A program made the position numbers and the translations under genes. A stretch of 55,531 nt of DNA, from positions 1-55,531 of the forward strand of contig QHYZ01000079.1 of the NCBI GenBank assembly GCA_003225295.1, in the 5' to 3' direction. This DNA is from Acidobacteriota bacterium (lineage in GTDB: Bacteria > Acidobacteriota > Terriglobia > Acidiferrales > UBA7541). Below, piece by piece: positions 37,478-46,953 of this stretch; the first letter of the stretch is position 1; every line of letters begins with the position of its first letter. The notes beneath the pieces were generated by a model that saw only the letters and a list, made by a program, of their open reading frames with translations, was not told the DNA's origin and searched no databases.

Positions 37478-38009
37478 TCCTCAATCCTCTGCCAATTCGC
37501 AGCTGTGTTCCCGAGGCCACAGATCCGGCTACCCAAAACCAGAATGTATGGAACTCTTGGTAGGTCCGCAATGAGCTTCTTGAGTCGCCGACATTGATGC
37601 AGCATGTATCTCGGAACTGATTCCTCCGTGGAGGACATTTAACGCAATGGGGGATTCTAACATTGAGTCGCGTGTGCCGCATGGGCCAAGCCCATCACCT
37701 GTCCGCGGCGGTATTGGTCTTGAAGAGCTGTTCTAAGCAGGCGTCGCTCCTCCGGTGCCTCGTCAAAATTGAGAGTGCGTTTGAAATCAATAACATACCA
37801 AGAGGTCGTGTCACACGCGTTGCAGAAAGGATATTCAGCTGGGCAGGGCTGCACATATTCGGTAGGGACAGTGTGGCACAGATTACCCTCGAAGAGGTTC
37901 GCGGCGATTCACCGATGCTTTCTGGACGTACGGCAGCAGAGTCCGACGAGGGACTCGACGCGGTCGTTAATCAGCCGTAGGAGAACTGGCGGGCAGCAGC
38001 GTGACGCTC
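37478..38009. other. intergenic region with an unassigned minus-strand frame
   Basis: 532 bases. On the minus strand an open frame (about 37980-37675) reads FCNACDTTSWYVIDFKRTLN then FDEAPEERRLLRTALQDQYR, ending HAAHATQC. It has a CxxC pair and looks protein-like, but no start codon with ribosome site and no family that I recognise. It could be another relic. Nothing is visible on the plus strand. Confidence 0.35.
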
Positions 38010-39254
38010 TCAATTCGTCTCGACTGGCTTGGAGAGCGGGGCATTCAGCTGAAGCGGAACTTCAGTATTTGCCCTTTCTACATGGCGATGGAGCTGTCGC
38101 TCCAATGCTAACGAGAACGCAATTGTGCACAAACAAGACCCCCACGGCACCAAAGGCGATACCCAGAAAAAGCGCGTGCCGTAACGCAGTGCCACGAGCC
38201 AAATCAAAGTACCGAGAAGCCCTCCGAGAATCGCCGCCAGGCGTCGTCTATCTTTCCAGGAGAGGCTAAACGAACAGACCGCCTCCACCAGTACTGCAAA
38301 GGGAAAGGCAACAACGAGGTCCACTAAGTAATGTTCCCCCGTACCGAGTGTTGCGAGAACCGTGAAGACGAGAAATGCGAATGCCACGCCGCGCTCCCAC
38401 CAGGAGAGTCCGCGCGAATACCACCACACCAGCAGCACCCAGGCCATATGAAGAGAGGGCATGGCATTTGGCGCACCAACGATCTTCACGGGTTCGACGA
38501 ACAAGCGAGATACATCGCCTGTTGGAATTGGCTGCCACGGAAATTGCTGCCGCAGGAGATGTACGGGTCCAAGGGCTGGAAAGAGATTGTAAAAGAGAAC
38601 GCCGACAGGTCCGGTGGCCAGCAAGGCCACAAAGGATGGCACTGCGTTTTCACCCAGGCGGAGGAGCCGACCCACATAGATCAAAGCGATGGGGATCGCC
38701 AAAGCAATATAGAAAAACTCGCTCGTCACTCGCAGGGAAGGCCACCTGGCAAACCATTGCCCCACAATAAACGGGAACTGCAAACGAAGGCTGGCATCGA
38801 AGGAGTAGAGATATAGGTCGAGGACTTTCGGATGAGCAGCCGCTGTCCACCCCAGGAGGTTACTGGCGAGATATTCGGACCCGACTAAGAGAAGCGCGGG
38901 AACAAAACCCAAAGCCAGCAGTTTGCGTGATGCACCCTCTGCCCAAACGGCGCGGACGCCCAGAAGGGCCAAGCTGCTGAGCCCAGCAAAAGAAAACCAC
39001 GACGCAAACATTGGCCGGAAATTTAGTAGTTGAAAATCAATCACCGCAAAGAGAAATGTCCCGCAAAAAACCAGTAGTGCATCCCGCCAGGAAGGATGGA
39101 TGCGGAAATGAATGACGCTAACGCTCGTGAGCGTGCACGCAAAAAAGATGGAGACGACTGCTTCAGTGTAAAATTGACGATTTCGGCCCAGCCAGATGCT
39201 GCTTGCGATCAACAGAAATGTGACGACGATTCTTGCGACCTGCTTGGGAGACAT
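38010..39254 (-). CDS. PAP2-superfamily integral membrane protein
   Basis: 414 residues with about ten hydrophobic helices. The PAP2 phosphatase/transferase signature is in the C-terminal half: NAMPSLHMAWVLLVWW (the PSxH motif) and LGTGEHYLVDLVVAFPFAV (the H-x3-D motif). This resembles the PAP2_3 type found in inositol-phosphoceramide synthase-like and lipid phosphatase proteins. Membrane location; it probably acts on a lipid phosphate or transfers a phospho-head group. Start ATG 39254. No partner genes nearby. Confidence 0.82.
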   Translation of the reverse strand: MSPKQVARIVVTFLLIASSIWLGRNRQFYTEAVVSIFFACTLTSVSVIHFRIHPSWRDALLVFCGTFLFAVIDFQLLNFRPMFASWFSFAGLSSLALLGVRAVWAEGASRKLLALGFVPALLLVGSEYLASNLLGWTAAAHPKVLDLYLYSFDASLRLQFPFIVGQWFARWPSLRVTSEFFYIALAIPIALIYVGRLLRLGENAVPSFVALLATGPVGVLFYNLFPALGPVHLLRQQFPWQPIPTGDVSRLFVEPVKIVGAPNAMPSLHMAWVLLVWWYSRGLSWWERGVAFAFLVFTVLATLGTGEHYLVDLVVAFPFAVLVEAVCSFSLSWKDRRRLAAILGGLLGTLIWLVALRYGTRFFWVSPLVPWGSCLCTIAFSLALERQLHRHVERANTEVPLQLNAPLSKPVETN

Positions 39255-39702
39255 GTTCCCTTCGTTTCAGCTTTCGCCGCGGAGTGGCCCTCCAGATTCA
39301 GCAGCGCGTACGTCCTGATTTGACCACGAAGAAGTGCTTTGATAGCCCACCGTCAGTCGATAGAAAACCAATCGGTAAACGCGGACACCAATCGAAACTG
39401 GTTTCGCTCGCGGGCCCCACGGCGAAGGCTGGGAAGGGCCATTCCTGCAGGGCGAGAATCATTCCGCAAAGCAGCACGGTCGGCAGGCAGGTGACTTCTC
39501 CAGAGTTAGCCGGGAACCTCCTCCTCGCCTGGCAAGGACACTTGCTCGCCTCGAACAGGCTTCCAGCCGATGCGGAACAGAGGGGATTTGCGCCGGCGCC
39601 GTACGTGCATCGCGGGCACCAGTCTTGGGGAGAAAATCATCACGTTCGTCGTGAAACGCTGAGGCGGCCTCTGCCTCGTCAGCAGCAACTTGCCACTTTA
39701 GT
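39255..39702. other. intergenic region without recognised gene
   Basis: 448 bases between two minus-strand genes. No frame on either strand resembles a protein, and no clear promoter, terminator or repeat was found. Confidence 0.4.
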
Positions 39703-40161
39703 TTACTTTTGTTTAGTGGTCTTCAGCCAATCTTCCAAACTGGCCTTGGGTGAAGTCCCTGGGGCCTCCAGATGCCCAGCCGGATTGTATTTTTTCTTCT
39801 GCTCCTCATTCAGAAGAGCCGTGATTCGTTCGACGGTATTGTCGTTGATGGCCCGCAATTGGTTTACACGGTCGACGGGTGACCGCGTCTCCGCCCTCAA
39901 CATCTTGATGATTTGTTCGTGCCGACTCCAGAGGACTCCCTTCAATTCGGACTGTTGTTTCTCGTCGAGGTCTAACAACTTGGCCAGTGACTTGACCCGA
40001 TCATCAATGCTGGGTGTCTTGTACTGACGCTGCCTCTGATGGCGGGGGGTAACATCCCCCGACGATTGGCGCCCAGCCGAGGCATGCAGCGGCATCAGGG
40101 AAAAAACCAGCAGTGCCACGACGAAGGGCCGACGCCTTCTGCCAAGGAATTCTGATTTCAT
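39703..40161 (-). CDS. Spy/CpxP-like periplasmic protein
   Basis: 152 residues. Signal peptide RRPFVVALLVFSLMPLHASAG, then a helical domain with SLAKLLDLDEKQQSELKGVLWSRHEQI and VERITALLNEEQKKKYN, which resembles the LTxxQ-type repeats of Spy/CpxP/CnrR-like periplasmic proteins (xLDLxxxQxxxLxxIL... followed by LTxEQ). A possible role is a periplasmic chaperone or metal/stress sensor. Short and single-copy here. No regulator gene beside it. Confidence 0.6.
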   Translation of the reverse strand: MKSEFLGRRRRPFVVALLVFSLMPLHASAGRQSSGDVTPRHQRQRQYKTPSIDDRVKSLAKLLDLDEKQQSELKGVLWSRHEQIIKMLRAETRSPVDRVNQLRAINDNTVERITALLNEEQKKKYNPAGHLEAPGTSPKASLEDWLKTTKQK

Positions 40162-40529
40162 GTTGTGAAGGACCTTTCGTTCGCAGAGGCCTTTGCTTCT
40201 GCACCAAAGCTACCGGTTCCGCTCGAACCTTCACACTTACGCGATCTATCCATTATCCTTGGGCCAAGTAATCTGTCAGGCCTAACTCGCGCCAGCTCTG
40301 GTCTACGCGGAGGGAATATCAACCAAGCTGTTCTTATTGTCCAAGAAGACGCGCACTCCTGTCAAGGTAACAGAGGCTTAACAGAGGCTAGACAGAGGCT
40401 GGGCTGGCTACCGAGAGGCAATCCCTTTTCGCCCACCAATTGCTTCTGTAGCTCATCGGTTACCTACGAAAGCTTCTAAATCACATTCCTGAAATACGCG
40501 TGTAACTTGGTCCGCCCGACACTTCGCGT
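40162..40529. other. intergenic region with small tandem repeat
   Basis: 368 bases with no gene seen. It contains the three-copy tandem repeat described at 40369-40401. Confidence 0.4.
40369..40401 (+). repeat. 11-bp tandem repeat, three copies
   Basis: AACAGAGGCTT, AACAGAGGCTA and GACAGAGGCTG lie head to tail with a period of 11 bases, about one helical turn. Possibly a regulator binding array, or merely a slippage product. Confidence 0.6.
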
Positions 40530-41197
40530 ATGCCCACGACCGCTGTCCTGGTGCACGACTGCGAAAATCCGTTTGCAACTACCAAGCTCTTCCGTGTGGG
40601 GATGGCCGCAACGTTGGAAGATGTCATCGAACGCCAGTGGCTGCGGTATCTGGATTTCAATTGTGAGCTTAGGGACGGGCTCGACAGCTCTGCCTGGACT
40701 GGGCTCGACCGCGATCGGTTCGATCTTATCTGCGATCACTTGATGGCGCATGACACGGCCACTTGCAAGCTCCGCATGCAGAGCGGATATCGCGCCAAGG
40801 GAAACCTTGGCTATTATGGCGAGGAATTCTTTGACTTCAGCTCCTTCGAAAGCATGCGTGGCGAAGTTCTGGAGCTTGGAAGGGCTTGCGTTCTGATGGG
40901 CTGCAGTTCCCTATCGTCTCAGAATGAAGATGAGGGAATGGCGCTTTATAAAGCGATGAGGGAAAAGTATCTCGTCGAGCCCTCGCTGAGGAGCAATCCA
41001 GTGGCGGGGCGCGGGTACAAGTCGAATAGTTCGTACACGGCGCCACTGCGCTACCGCGACTGCTCCGAGCCTATCTGGACATTCCCGGGCGCATCTGTGG
41101 ACCGCCGGCGATTGACCATGAATTCAAGACTATCGATTTCCTGACGTTAGTGGATCTGCGAGGGCTGCCAGATCGCGTTGGAGCGCGGTTTTTCTGA
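40530..41197 (+). pseudogene. OlsB-like acyltransferase (GNAT), internal deletion and frameshift
   Basis: The frame from 40530 contains RYLDFNCELRDGLDSSAWTG, LDRDRFDLICDHLM, GNLGYYGEEFFDFSSFESMR and GEVLELGRACV, which is the N-terminal half of the OlsB/hemolysin-like acyltransferases (ornithine lipid synthesis). Directly after GRACV it jumps to MGCSSLSSQNEDEGMALY; the roughly 30 residues normally between (a strand-helix carrying LWRGIAxYAxxxxxRYLI) are missing in frame. Near 41050 the frame also shifts: LPRLLRAYLDIPGRICGPPA and then FLTLVDLRGLPDRVGARFF continue in the next frame to a stop at 41195-41197. A dead gene with at least two lesions. Confidence 0.8.
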
Positions 41198-41224
41198 TTC
41201 GCGACCTACGCTCGCACTAGTGTA

Positions 41225-42802
41225 CTAGACAGCGGCGGGACGACGTTTTCCGACGTTCGTAGCCTGCTCGAAAGCGTAAGCCATCTGCAAGACTCCCCAA
41301 TCGTCGTTGTGCCGGCCGACGATCTGAATTCCGATCGGCAGTCCGCTTTCGGAGAAGGCACAGGGAACCGAGATGGCGGGGTTCCCCGCGACGGAGATGT
41401 AATAAGCCGACTTCATCCAGGCGATGTAGTTTTCCATCTTCACGCCGGCAATCTCCACCGGGTAATGCGTCTTCACGTCAAACGGTAAAACCTGGTTCAC
41501 GGGCAGAATAAAAAACTCATATTTTTCCATGAACTCGCGCATCCGCTGGTAGAGCGCCGTGCGTTTGGATTCCACTCGCGACAAATAGGGTCCCGTGAGT
41601 TTTCGCCCTTCTTCCACGTGCCAGCGGACATATTCATTCAGCTTACCGGAATTAGCTTCGAGAATATCGCCGAAACTTGCCTCAATGGACCAGTGACGCC
41701 ACGCGACAAAACACTCGTTGGCATCAGACAAATCTGGTTCGGCTTCCTCGACGATGCAGCCGAGGCTTTGGAATACTTTGTGCTGCGCTTGCACGGCATT
41801 CTTCACTTCCGGTTCCCAAGGCAGATCCATGTCCCTAAACATGGCGACACGAACGCCCTTGAAATTCCGACCTGCCAATGAGTGCGAGAACTGGCTGCCA
41901 GATTGATCAATGGAAATAGGAGAGCGGCGGTCGAAGCCTGCGAGGGCGCTTAGGAAAAAGGCGCAGTCGGTGACGCTGCGGGCAACCGGACCGGCGACAC
42001 CCAGAGTGAACCATCCGAGTGTGCTTGGGGGATTGGGGACGCGTCCAGGGGAAGTTCGCAGACCAACCACATTGCAAAAATTGGGGGGATTTCGCAGGGA
42101 GCCACCCATGTCGCTGCCATCGGCCAGCGGCACCATGCCGCAAGCCAGGGCCACTGAACCTCCGCCGGTGCTCCCCCCACAGGTCTTCGTCAAATCGTAA
42201 GGATTGAGAGTTGGTCCGAAAACTGGGTTGAATGTCTGCGAGCCGAGACCCCATTCCGGCACGTTGGTCTTACCAATGACAATGGCACCGGCATTCTTTT
42301 CACGTTCCACGACGAGGCAATCGAAATTAGGTATGTCGTTTTTGTGAAGAGGCGAGCCAAACGTCGTGCGAATGCCCCTTGTTGGGTGCAAATCCTTCAC
42401 ACCGACAGGGAGGCCGTGCAATGGCCCTTTGAGATTGCCCCTTAGGGTAGACTCGTCCGCGGCCAAAGCCTGCGCCATCAGCTGGTCCGCCGGAACCAGC
42501 GTGACAATTGCATTGACTTTGGAATTGACGCGATCGATCTGCCGCAAGTGGGCTCGCATCACTTCACGCGCCGAGAGCCTTTTCTGACGGATCAAATCTG
42601 CCATTCGCCTTGCGGACAGGAAGCAGATGTCCGAATCCGAAGCGGCAGGCGTGTCCATATTTTCGGTGATGCTTGCCAGCTGATGGTCTGGTTCCATGGC
42701 TCTGGTCTCCATCGAGCGTTCAATAAGCGGCCTAAGTGCTACCGAGGCGGCGGCTGTGGTTCCGAACTTGAGCACGTCACGTCGCGTGATTCTATCGGTC
42801 AT
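41225..42802 (-). CDS. amidase signature-family enzyme, Tat-exported
   Basis: 525 residues from ATG 42802, chosen because GAGGT lies six bases upstream; a GTG ten codons earlier has no site. The N-terminus TRRDVLKFGTTAAASVA is a twin-arginine signal. Catalytic triad of the amidase signature family: Lys 136 (PVGVKDLHPTRG), cis-Ser 211 (CGGSTGGGSVALA) and nucleophile Ser 235 (DGSDMGGSLRNPP). The C-terminal domain with SAYYISVAGNPAISVPCAF is usual. It hydrolyses an amide in the periplasm; the substrate is not predictable. Normal family length. Confidence 0.9.
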   Translation of the reverse strand: MTDRITRRDVLKFGTTAAASVALRPLIERSMETRAMEPDHQLASITENMDTPAASDSDICFLSARRMADLIRQKRLSAREVMRAHLRQIDRVNSKVNAIVTLVPADQLMAQALAADESTLRGNLKGPLHGLPVGVKDLHPTRGIRTTFGSPLHKNDIPNFDCLVVEREKNAGAIVIGKTNVPEWGLGSQTFNPVFGPTLNPYDLTKTCGGSTGGGSVALACGMVPLADGSDMGGSLRNPPNFCNVVGLRTSPGRVPNPPSTLGWFTLGVAGPVARSVTDCAFFLSALAGFDRRSPISIDQSGSQFSHSLAGRNFKGVRVAMFRDMDLPWEPEVKNAVQAQHKVFQSLGCIVEEAEPDLSDANECFVAWRHWSIEASFGDILEANSGKLNEYVRWHVEEGRKLTGPYLSRVESKRTALYQRMREFMEKYEFFILPVNQVLPFDVKTHYPVEIAGVKMENYIAWMKSAYYISVAGNPAISVPCAFSESGLPIGIQIVGRHNDDWGVLQMAYAFEQATNVGKRRPAAV

Positions 42803-42901
42803 GCGTGACCTCATTTCGAAGGTGACAGGCACCAGCGGGGCGGCCCGAGCTCAGGAAAGGTATGACCGGCGCCGCTGGTGACGAATCTCATAGCGCAAAA
42901 C

Positions 42902-44122
42902 CTAGGAACCCGGTAAGAGTTCTCTGGCGAGGAGAACGGCCTTCTCGGCATGCGACCTTTCAATCAAGCGGCCGCGGGCGAAGTCCTGTGTCCCGCCGCC
43001 TTTGCCGCCGACCTTTTCGAGCACCTGTTTGAGAAGCGCGCTCATGTCCTTGCCTGCAGAAGGATGCTGGGCAAAGAGTAGGTTGCCGCCTTCTGCAGCG
43101 GCCAAGAGAGCAATCGCTTTTTCGGACTTTGCAAATGCGGTGGCAAAGAAGCCTAGGTAATCGGCCGGAACACCTTCGAAAACGCGTGAGACGACACGAA
43201 ATCCGTTGGCTTCGAGCGGCGTGGTCTCGAACGCTAGAGTGGCTTCGCTTTCCGCCAACCGTTGAGTCACGGCGTGAAAACTCTTGAAATTCGTGTCCCG
43301 CTCTGCGAGCATGCGTGAGGCAGCGGAGACGAGGTCTTCGGGAGCGCACCTCAATTTCTCGGCGGTCTGGCGCAGTACCTGGAAATCATGACGCGCGAAC
43401 CGTTCCGAACGGCGTCCGCAGACAAATTCAACACGCCAATCCTGGCGGACTTTGGTGCAGCGGCGCAGCAATACGAGACCGATCTGGCCGGTGCGCTTGA
43501 CGTGAGTGCCGCCGCACGGTTGCAAATCGGCAGACTCTATTTCGATGGCACGGAGGATGCCGTCCCGTTCGACTTCTTTTCGCACGCCAAGTTGCGACAA
43601 TTGGTCCGCGGTTCCGTAACGGACGTTGACCGGGCGATCCTCGAAGACAACCTGATTTGCGGCCCGCTCTGCGCCTTCAAGAATTTCCTCTGCAGGTTCG
43701 GGGCCACGCAAGTCAATGGTGCATATTTCGCTTCCCAAATGGAAGGAAACCGTGGACAGCCCGAAGCGTTCCTGAAACATGGCAGACAGCAGATGCTGGC
43801 CGGTGTGCTGCTGCATGTGGTCGAAACGGCGGGGCCAGTTGATGCAGCCCTTGACCTCGCCGAGTTTCACGGGTCGATCAACGATGTGGAGGATTCCGTC
43901 CTCGGCATCGCGGACATCGACTACGTTGGCATCACCCAGCTTGCCGAGATCGTGCGGCTGGCCACCGGACGCAGGATAGAAGGCGGTTCGATCCAGGACG
44001 ACTTCCCAAGCAGGAGCTTGGGCCACAGGGAAGGAAGGAATCAAAGCCGGCTCAGAACTTATGACTCGTGCGGTGAATTCCGTTTCGAATGCGTCGTCGT
44101 AATAGAGCCTACGCGTGGCCAT
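42902..44122 (-). CDS. AlaX-like alanyl-tRNA editing protein with DHHA1 domain
   Basis: 406 residues from ATG 44122 (GGGGGT just upstream, inside the end of thrC). The N-terminal part is the tRNA synthetase second additional domain and editing site with HTGQHLLSA (His 106, His 110) and CGGTH (Cys 203, His 207), the four zinc ligands of AlaRS/AlaX editing domains. The C-terminal part (SEKAIALLAAAEGGNLLFA, GGKGGGTQDFARG) is a DHHA1 domain, so this is the long AlaX form. It clears mis-acylated Ser-tRNA(Ala) or a similar product. Its start is four bases after the thrC stop, so the two are co-transcribed. Confidence 0.88.
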   Translation of the reverse strand: MATRRLYYDDAFETEFTARVISSEPALIPSFPVAQAPAWEVVLDRTAFYPASGGQPHDLGKLGDANVVDVRDAEDGILHIVDRPVKLGEVKGCINWPRRFDHMQQHTGQHLLSAMFQERFGLSTVSFHLGSEICTIDLRGPEPAEEILEGAERAANQVVFEDRPVNVRYGTADQLSQLGVRKEVERDGILRAIEIESADLQPCGGTHVKRTGQIGLVLLRRCTKVRQDWRVEFVCGRRSERFARHDFQVLRQTAEKLRCAPEDLVSAASRMLAERDTNFKSFHAVTQRLAESEATLAFETTPLEANGFRVVSRVFEGVPADYLGFFATAFAKSEKAIALLAAAEGGNLLFAQHPSAGKDMSALLKQVLEKVGGKGGGTQDFARGRLIERSHAEKAVLLARELLPGS

Positions 44123-44126
44123 GCTG

Positions 44127-45317
44127 CTACCCCCTTGGCGCCGACTGGAGCGCACGCTGCCAGACTTCGGTGTATTTATAGCCGGTGCCGGTATTAAAGA
44201 GCACGACAGTTTCTTCCGGTTGGATCCAGCCAGAGGCGGCGAGCTTTCTCGTTGCCATCACGGTTGCTGCACCCTCGGGTGCGGCGAAGACTCCTTCGAG
44301 CGCGGCCAGTTCCCTTCCGGCCTGCAGCATCTCTTCGTCGGTGACGGTAAGTGCCGTTCCTTTCGTTTGGCGAAGCATGTTTAGAATCAGAACATCCCCG
44401 AGCGGCCCGGGAACGCGCAAGCCTGAAGCAATCGTGGCAGCATTCTGAAAGAAAGCGGCGGAATTCTGGTGGGCTTCCCATGCCCGCACGATGGGCGCGC
44501 ATCCTTGGGCCTGCACGACCACCATGCGGGGCCGGTCCGTGCCAATCCAGCCCATCTCCTGCATCTCGTCGAAGGCTTTGCACATTCCGATCAATCCGAC
44601 GCCGCCTCCTGTGGGATAGAGAATAACGTCGGGAAGTTTTCCTCCGAACTGCTCCCAGAGCTCGTATCCCATGGTTTTCTTGCCCTCGACGCGGTAAGGC
44701 TCCTTGAGCGTGGATACGTCGTACCACCCTTCGCGGTCCTTGTGCTCGGCGACGTATTTGCCGCAATCGGAGATCAGGCCGTTCAGCTTAACGACCTGGG
44801 CGCCAAACGCCCGGCACTCCATTACGTTGGCTGCCGGGGTGTCCGCGGGCATCACGATGACCGCAGGGAGCCCGGCCGCCGCGGCGTAGGCTGCCAGCGC
44901 ACCTCCCGCGTTGCCGGCCGTGGGAGCGGCCAATACCTTGGCGCCGAGCTGCTTGGCACGAGAGACAGCTGCGGTCATCCCGCGGGCTTTAAAGGAGCCT
45001 GTCGGATTCAATCCCTCGTCTTTGACGTACAGGCACTGCAAGCCCATGGAGGCTCCCAGGCGCCCCACATGGATCAAGGCGGTCATGCCTTCGCCGAGCG
45101 AAACCGGAGCATCGTTGGGCAAGACTTCAGCGTACCGCCACAGGGTGCGTGGCCGGGTCTTCAAGCTCTCGAGGAGGAGAGTGGCGGCGGCGCGGCGCAG
45201 GTCGTATCGAGCCAAAAGAGGCTTCCCGCAGGTGCACAGATGCTGTTCTATCGAAGGGTCATATTTCTTGTCGCAGGCGGAGCAATCTAGTTCAATAACA
45301 TTCAAAGGTTTGGTCAT
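44127..45317 (-). CDS. thrC: threonine synthase
   Basis: 396 residues. The N-terminus carries a small zinc-ribbon-like pattern: C12, C15, C28, C30 (DCSACDKK, HLCTCGKP), seen in many threonine synthases. The PLP fold type II core follows: KDEGLNPTGSFKARGM with the PLP-binding Lys 110, PTAGNAGGALAAYAA, PADTPAANVMEC and YPTGGGVGLIGM (phosphate-binding loop). Converts O-phosphohomoserine to threonine. Start ATG 45317. Upstream partner of the AlaX gene at 42902, which follows after four bases. No other threonine genes nearby. Confidence 0.92.
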   Translation of the reverse strand: MTKPLNVIELDCSACDKKYDPSIEQHLCTCGKPLLARYDLRRAAATLLLESLKTRPRTLWRYAEVLPNDAPVSLGEGMTALIHVGRLGASMGLQCLYVKDEGLNPTGSFKARGMTAAVSRAKQLGAKVLAAPTAGNAGGALAAYAAAAGLPAVIVMPADTPAANVMECRAFGAQVVKLNGLISDCGKYVAEHKDREGWYDVSTLKEPYRVEGKKTMGYELWEQFGGKLPDVILYPTGGGVGLIGMCKAFDEMQEMGWIGTDRPRMVVVQAQGCAPIVRAWEAHQNSAAFFQNAATIASGLRVPGPLGDVLILNMLRQTKGTALTVTDEEMLQAGRELAALEGVFAAPEGAATVMATRKLAASGWIQPEETVVLFNTGTGYKYTEVWQRALQSAPRG

Positions 45318-45416
45318 GACCGTGAGAGTCTAGCACAGGCCTTTTTGGCCGTTTATTAGTCGTCGTGGCCGCTTAACCAGCCGGAAGCGCATCCTATTTC
45401 ACGGTACAATTGGAGC

Positions 45417-46267
45417 ATGGGAGTGCGCCTGATCGCGCTGGATATCGACGGTACCCTGCTGGATAACCGCTGGCAGCTGTCCGAAGCCAATCGGGCCGCA
45501 ATTGCTGAAGCGTTGCGCCGGGGCATCGAGGTGGCGCTGGTCACCGGGCGACGCTATGACTTTGCTATGCCGGTGGCCCGCAAGCTGGATTCTCCCCTAA
45601 CGATGATCGTGAACAATGGCGCGTTGATCCGCTCCAAAGAAGGCCAGACGCATCTGCGGCATCTTCTGCCGCGGAGCACAGCCGAACAGGTTCTCGAACT
45701 GACCAGGCCCTGGCGCGATGGCGCGGCAGTGATTTTCGACCGGCCGCTCCAGAATCAGCTCATACTCGAACTACTGGATCCGGACGATTCGATGCGCTAC
45801 GCCTACTACTCGCGAAACAAGGAATTTATCGGCATCGTCAATCCCCTTGAATCCTGTCTGACGGAAGACCCCCTCCAGGTGATGCTCTCCGGGAAAGTCG
45901 AGCCGATGCGGAAGGCGGAGGCTGCTCTCGGCGGTGCGTCTTTCGCGGAAGAATTCTCGCGCGCAGTGACGTGCTACGAGAGCAAAGATTTCGCTATGAT
46001 TGACGTAATCAACCGCAGTGTTCGAAGGGATCGTCGCTGGCGGAATGGGCAGCGCTGCGCGGATTCACACGCGAAGAAGTGATGGCCATCGGGGACAACC
46101 ACAACGACCTGGATATGCTCTCGTTCGCGGGCATCCCCGTGGTGATGGGAAACAGCGTGGCGGCGTTAAAGACATACGGCTGGCATGAAACCGGGACGAA
46201 CGACGAGAACGGTGTAGCTTTGGCGATCGAACAATTTGCATTGCGGGAGGCCGCGCCTTGCGTCTGA
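45417..46267 (+). pseudogene. HAD-superfamily hydrolase (Cof/YidA type), single frameshift
   Basis: From ATG 45417: LIALDIDGTLLDNRWQLSEA with nucleophile Asp 9 (DxD), VALVTGRRYDFAMPVARKL and the Cof-type cap domain. Near 46010-46022 the frame changes. The first frame ends at 46082 as RRDRRWRNGQ..., while the correct continuation, CSKGSSLAEWAALRGFTREE then VMAIGDNHNDLDMLSFAGIP, lies in the next frame and runs to the stop at 46265-46267. The GDNHND motif is the fourth HAD motif, so both halves are well preserved. One base lost around AACCGCAGTGTTCG is enough to explain it; this could be real or a sequencing error. Confidence 0.8.
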
Positions 46268-46950
46268 AGCGTGCCGCACTTCTGCTCTCACTTGTCGTCT
46301 TGGCAGCGCCGACGCTGCGAGCGGAATACGTGGTGCTTCGCAGCGGCCAGCGCCTGAGGGTAACGGGCTACCAGCTTCTGGGAGACAAGTACCGCTTGCA
46401 AATGGCCGGAGGGGTGGTGGAGATTGCCGCCGAAGACGTCGTGGCCATCGAGCCGGAAGACTCCTTTACGTCTCTGCCTGCAAAGGCGATCGTCAAGCCG
46501 CCCTATCGCGAATTGGTTCAAGCAGCGGCGGCGCGCTATAACGTGGACGCCGACCTCATCACTAGCGTAATCGCCGTGGAGTCCAACTTCGATCCAAAAG
46601 CATTGTCGCGCAAGAATGCGCGCGGGCTGATGCAACTGTTGCCGGAGACGGCGGCGCGGCTGGGAGTGCAAGACATCTACGACCCGCAGGAGAACATCGA
46701 CGCGGGGACACGCTACCTGCGCGAACTACTGGAGAAGTACAACAACAACCTCACGCTGGCGCTGGCTGCCTATAACGCGGGGCCCGACCGCGTGGAGCAA
46801 TACGGCCGCGTTCCCCCCTTTACAGAAACGCTTTCCTATGTGCGCCGTGTGAAGCGCAGTTACGACAAGAGCAAATCCAAGGCTTCCGCGAAAACACCGG
46901 CTCCCCCTGGAGCAATCGCAGCGACTTCCCGGCCTCGTCAGTCTCAATAA
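46258..46950 (+). CDS. lytic transglycosylase (SLT domain), periplasmic
   Basis: 230 residues starting at TTG 46258, which has GGGAGG eight bases upstream and overlaps the end of the HAD gene by 10 bases. Signal peptide RAALLLSLVVLAAPTLRA; a short SH3-like or beta domain at about 23-65; then the SLT domain with the catalytic Glu 108 (AVESNFDPKA), GLMQLLPETA and AYNAGPDRVEQYG. It cleaves peptidoglycan glycan strands. It converges on the pilus operon (3 bases between stops) and could open the wall for pilus assembly, but that is inference from position. Confidence 0.88.
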   Translation: MRLKRAALLLSLVVLAAPTLRAEYVVLRSGQRLRVTGYQLLGDKYRLQMAGGVVEIAAEDVVAIEPEDSFTSLPAKAIVKPPYRELVQAAAARYNVDADLITSVIAVESNFDPKALSRKNARGLMQLLPETAARLGVQDIYDPQENIDAGTRYLRELLEKYNNNLTLALAAYNAGPDRVEQYGRVPPFTETLSYVRRVKRSYDKSKSKASAKTPAPPGAIAATSRPRQSQ

Positions 46951-46953
46951 AAA

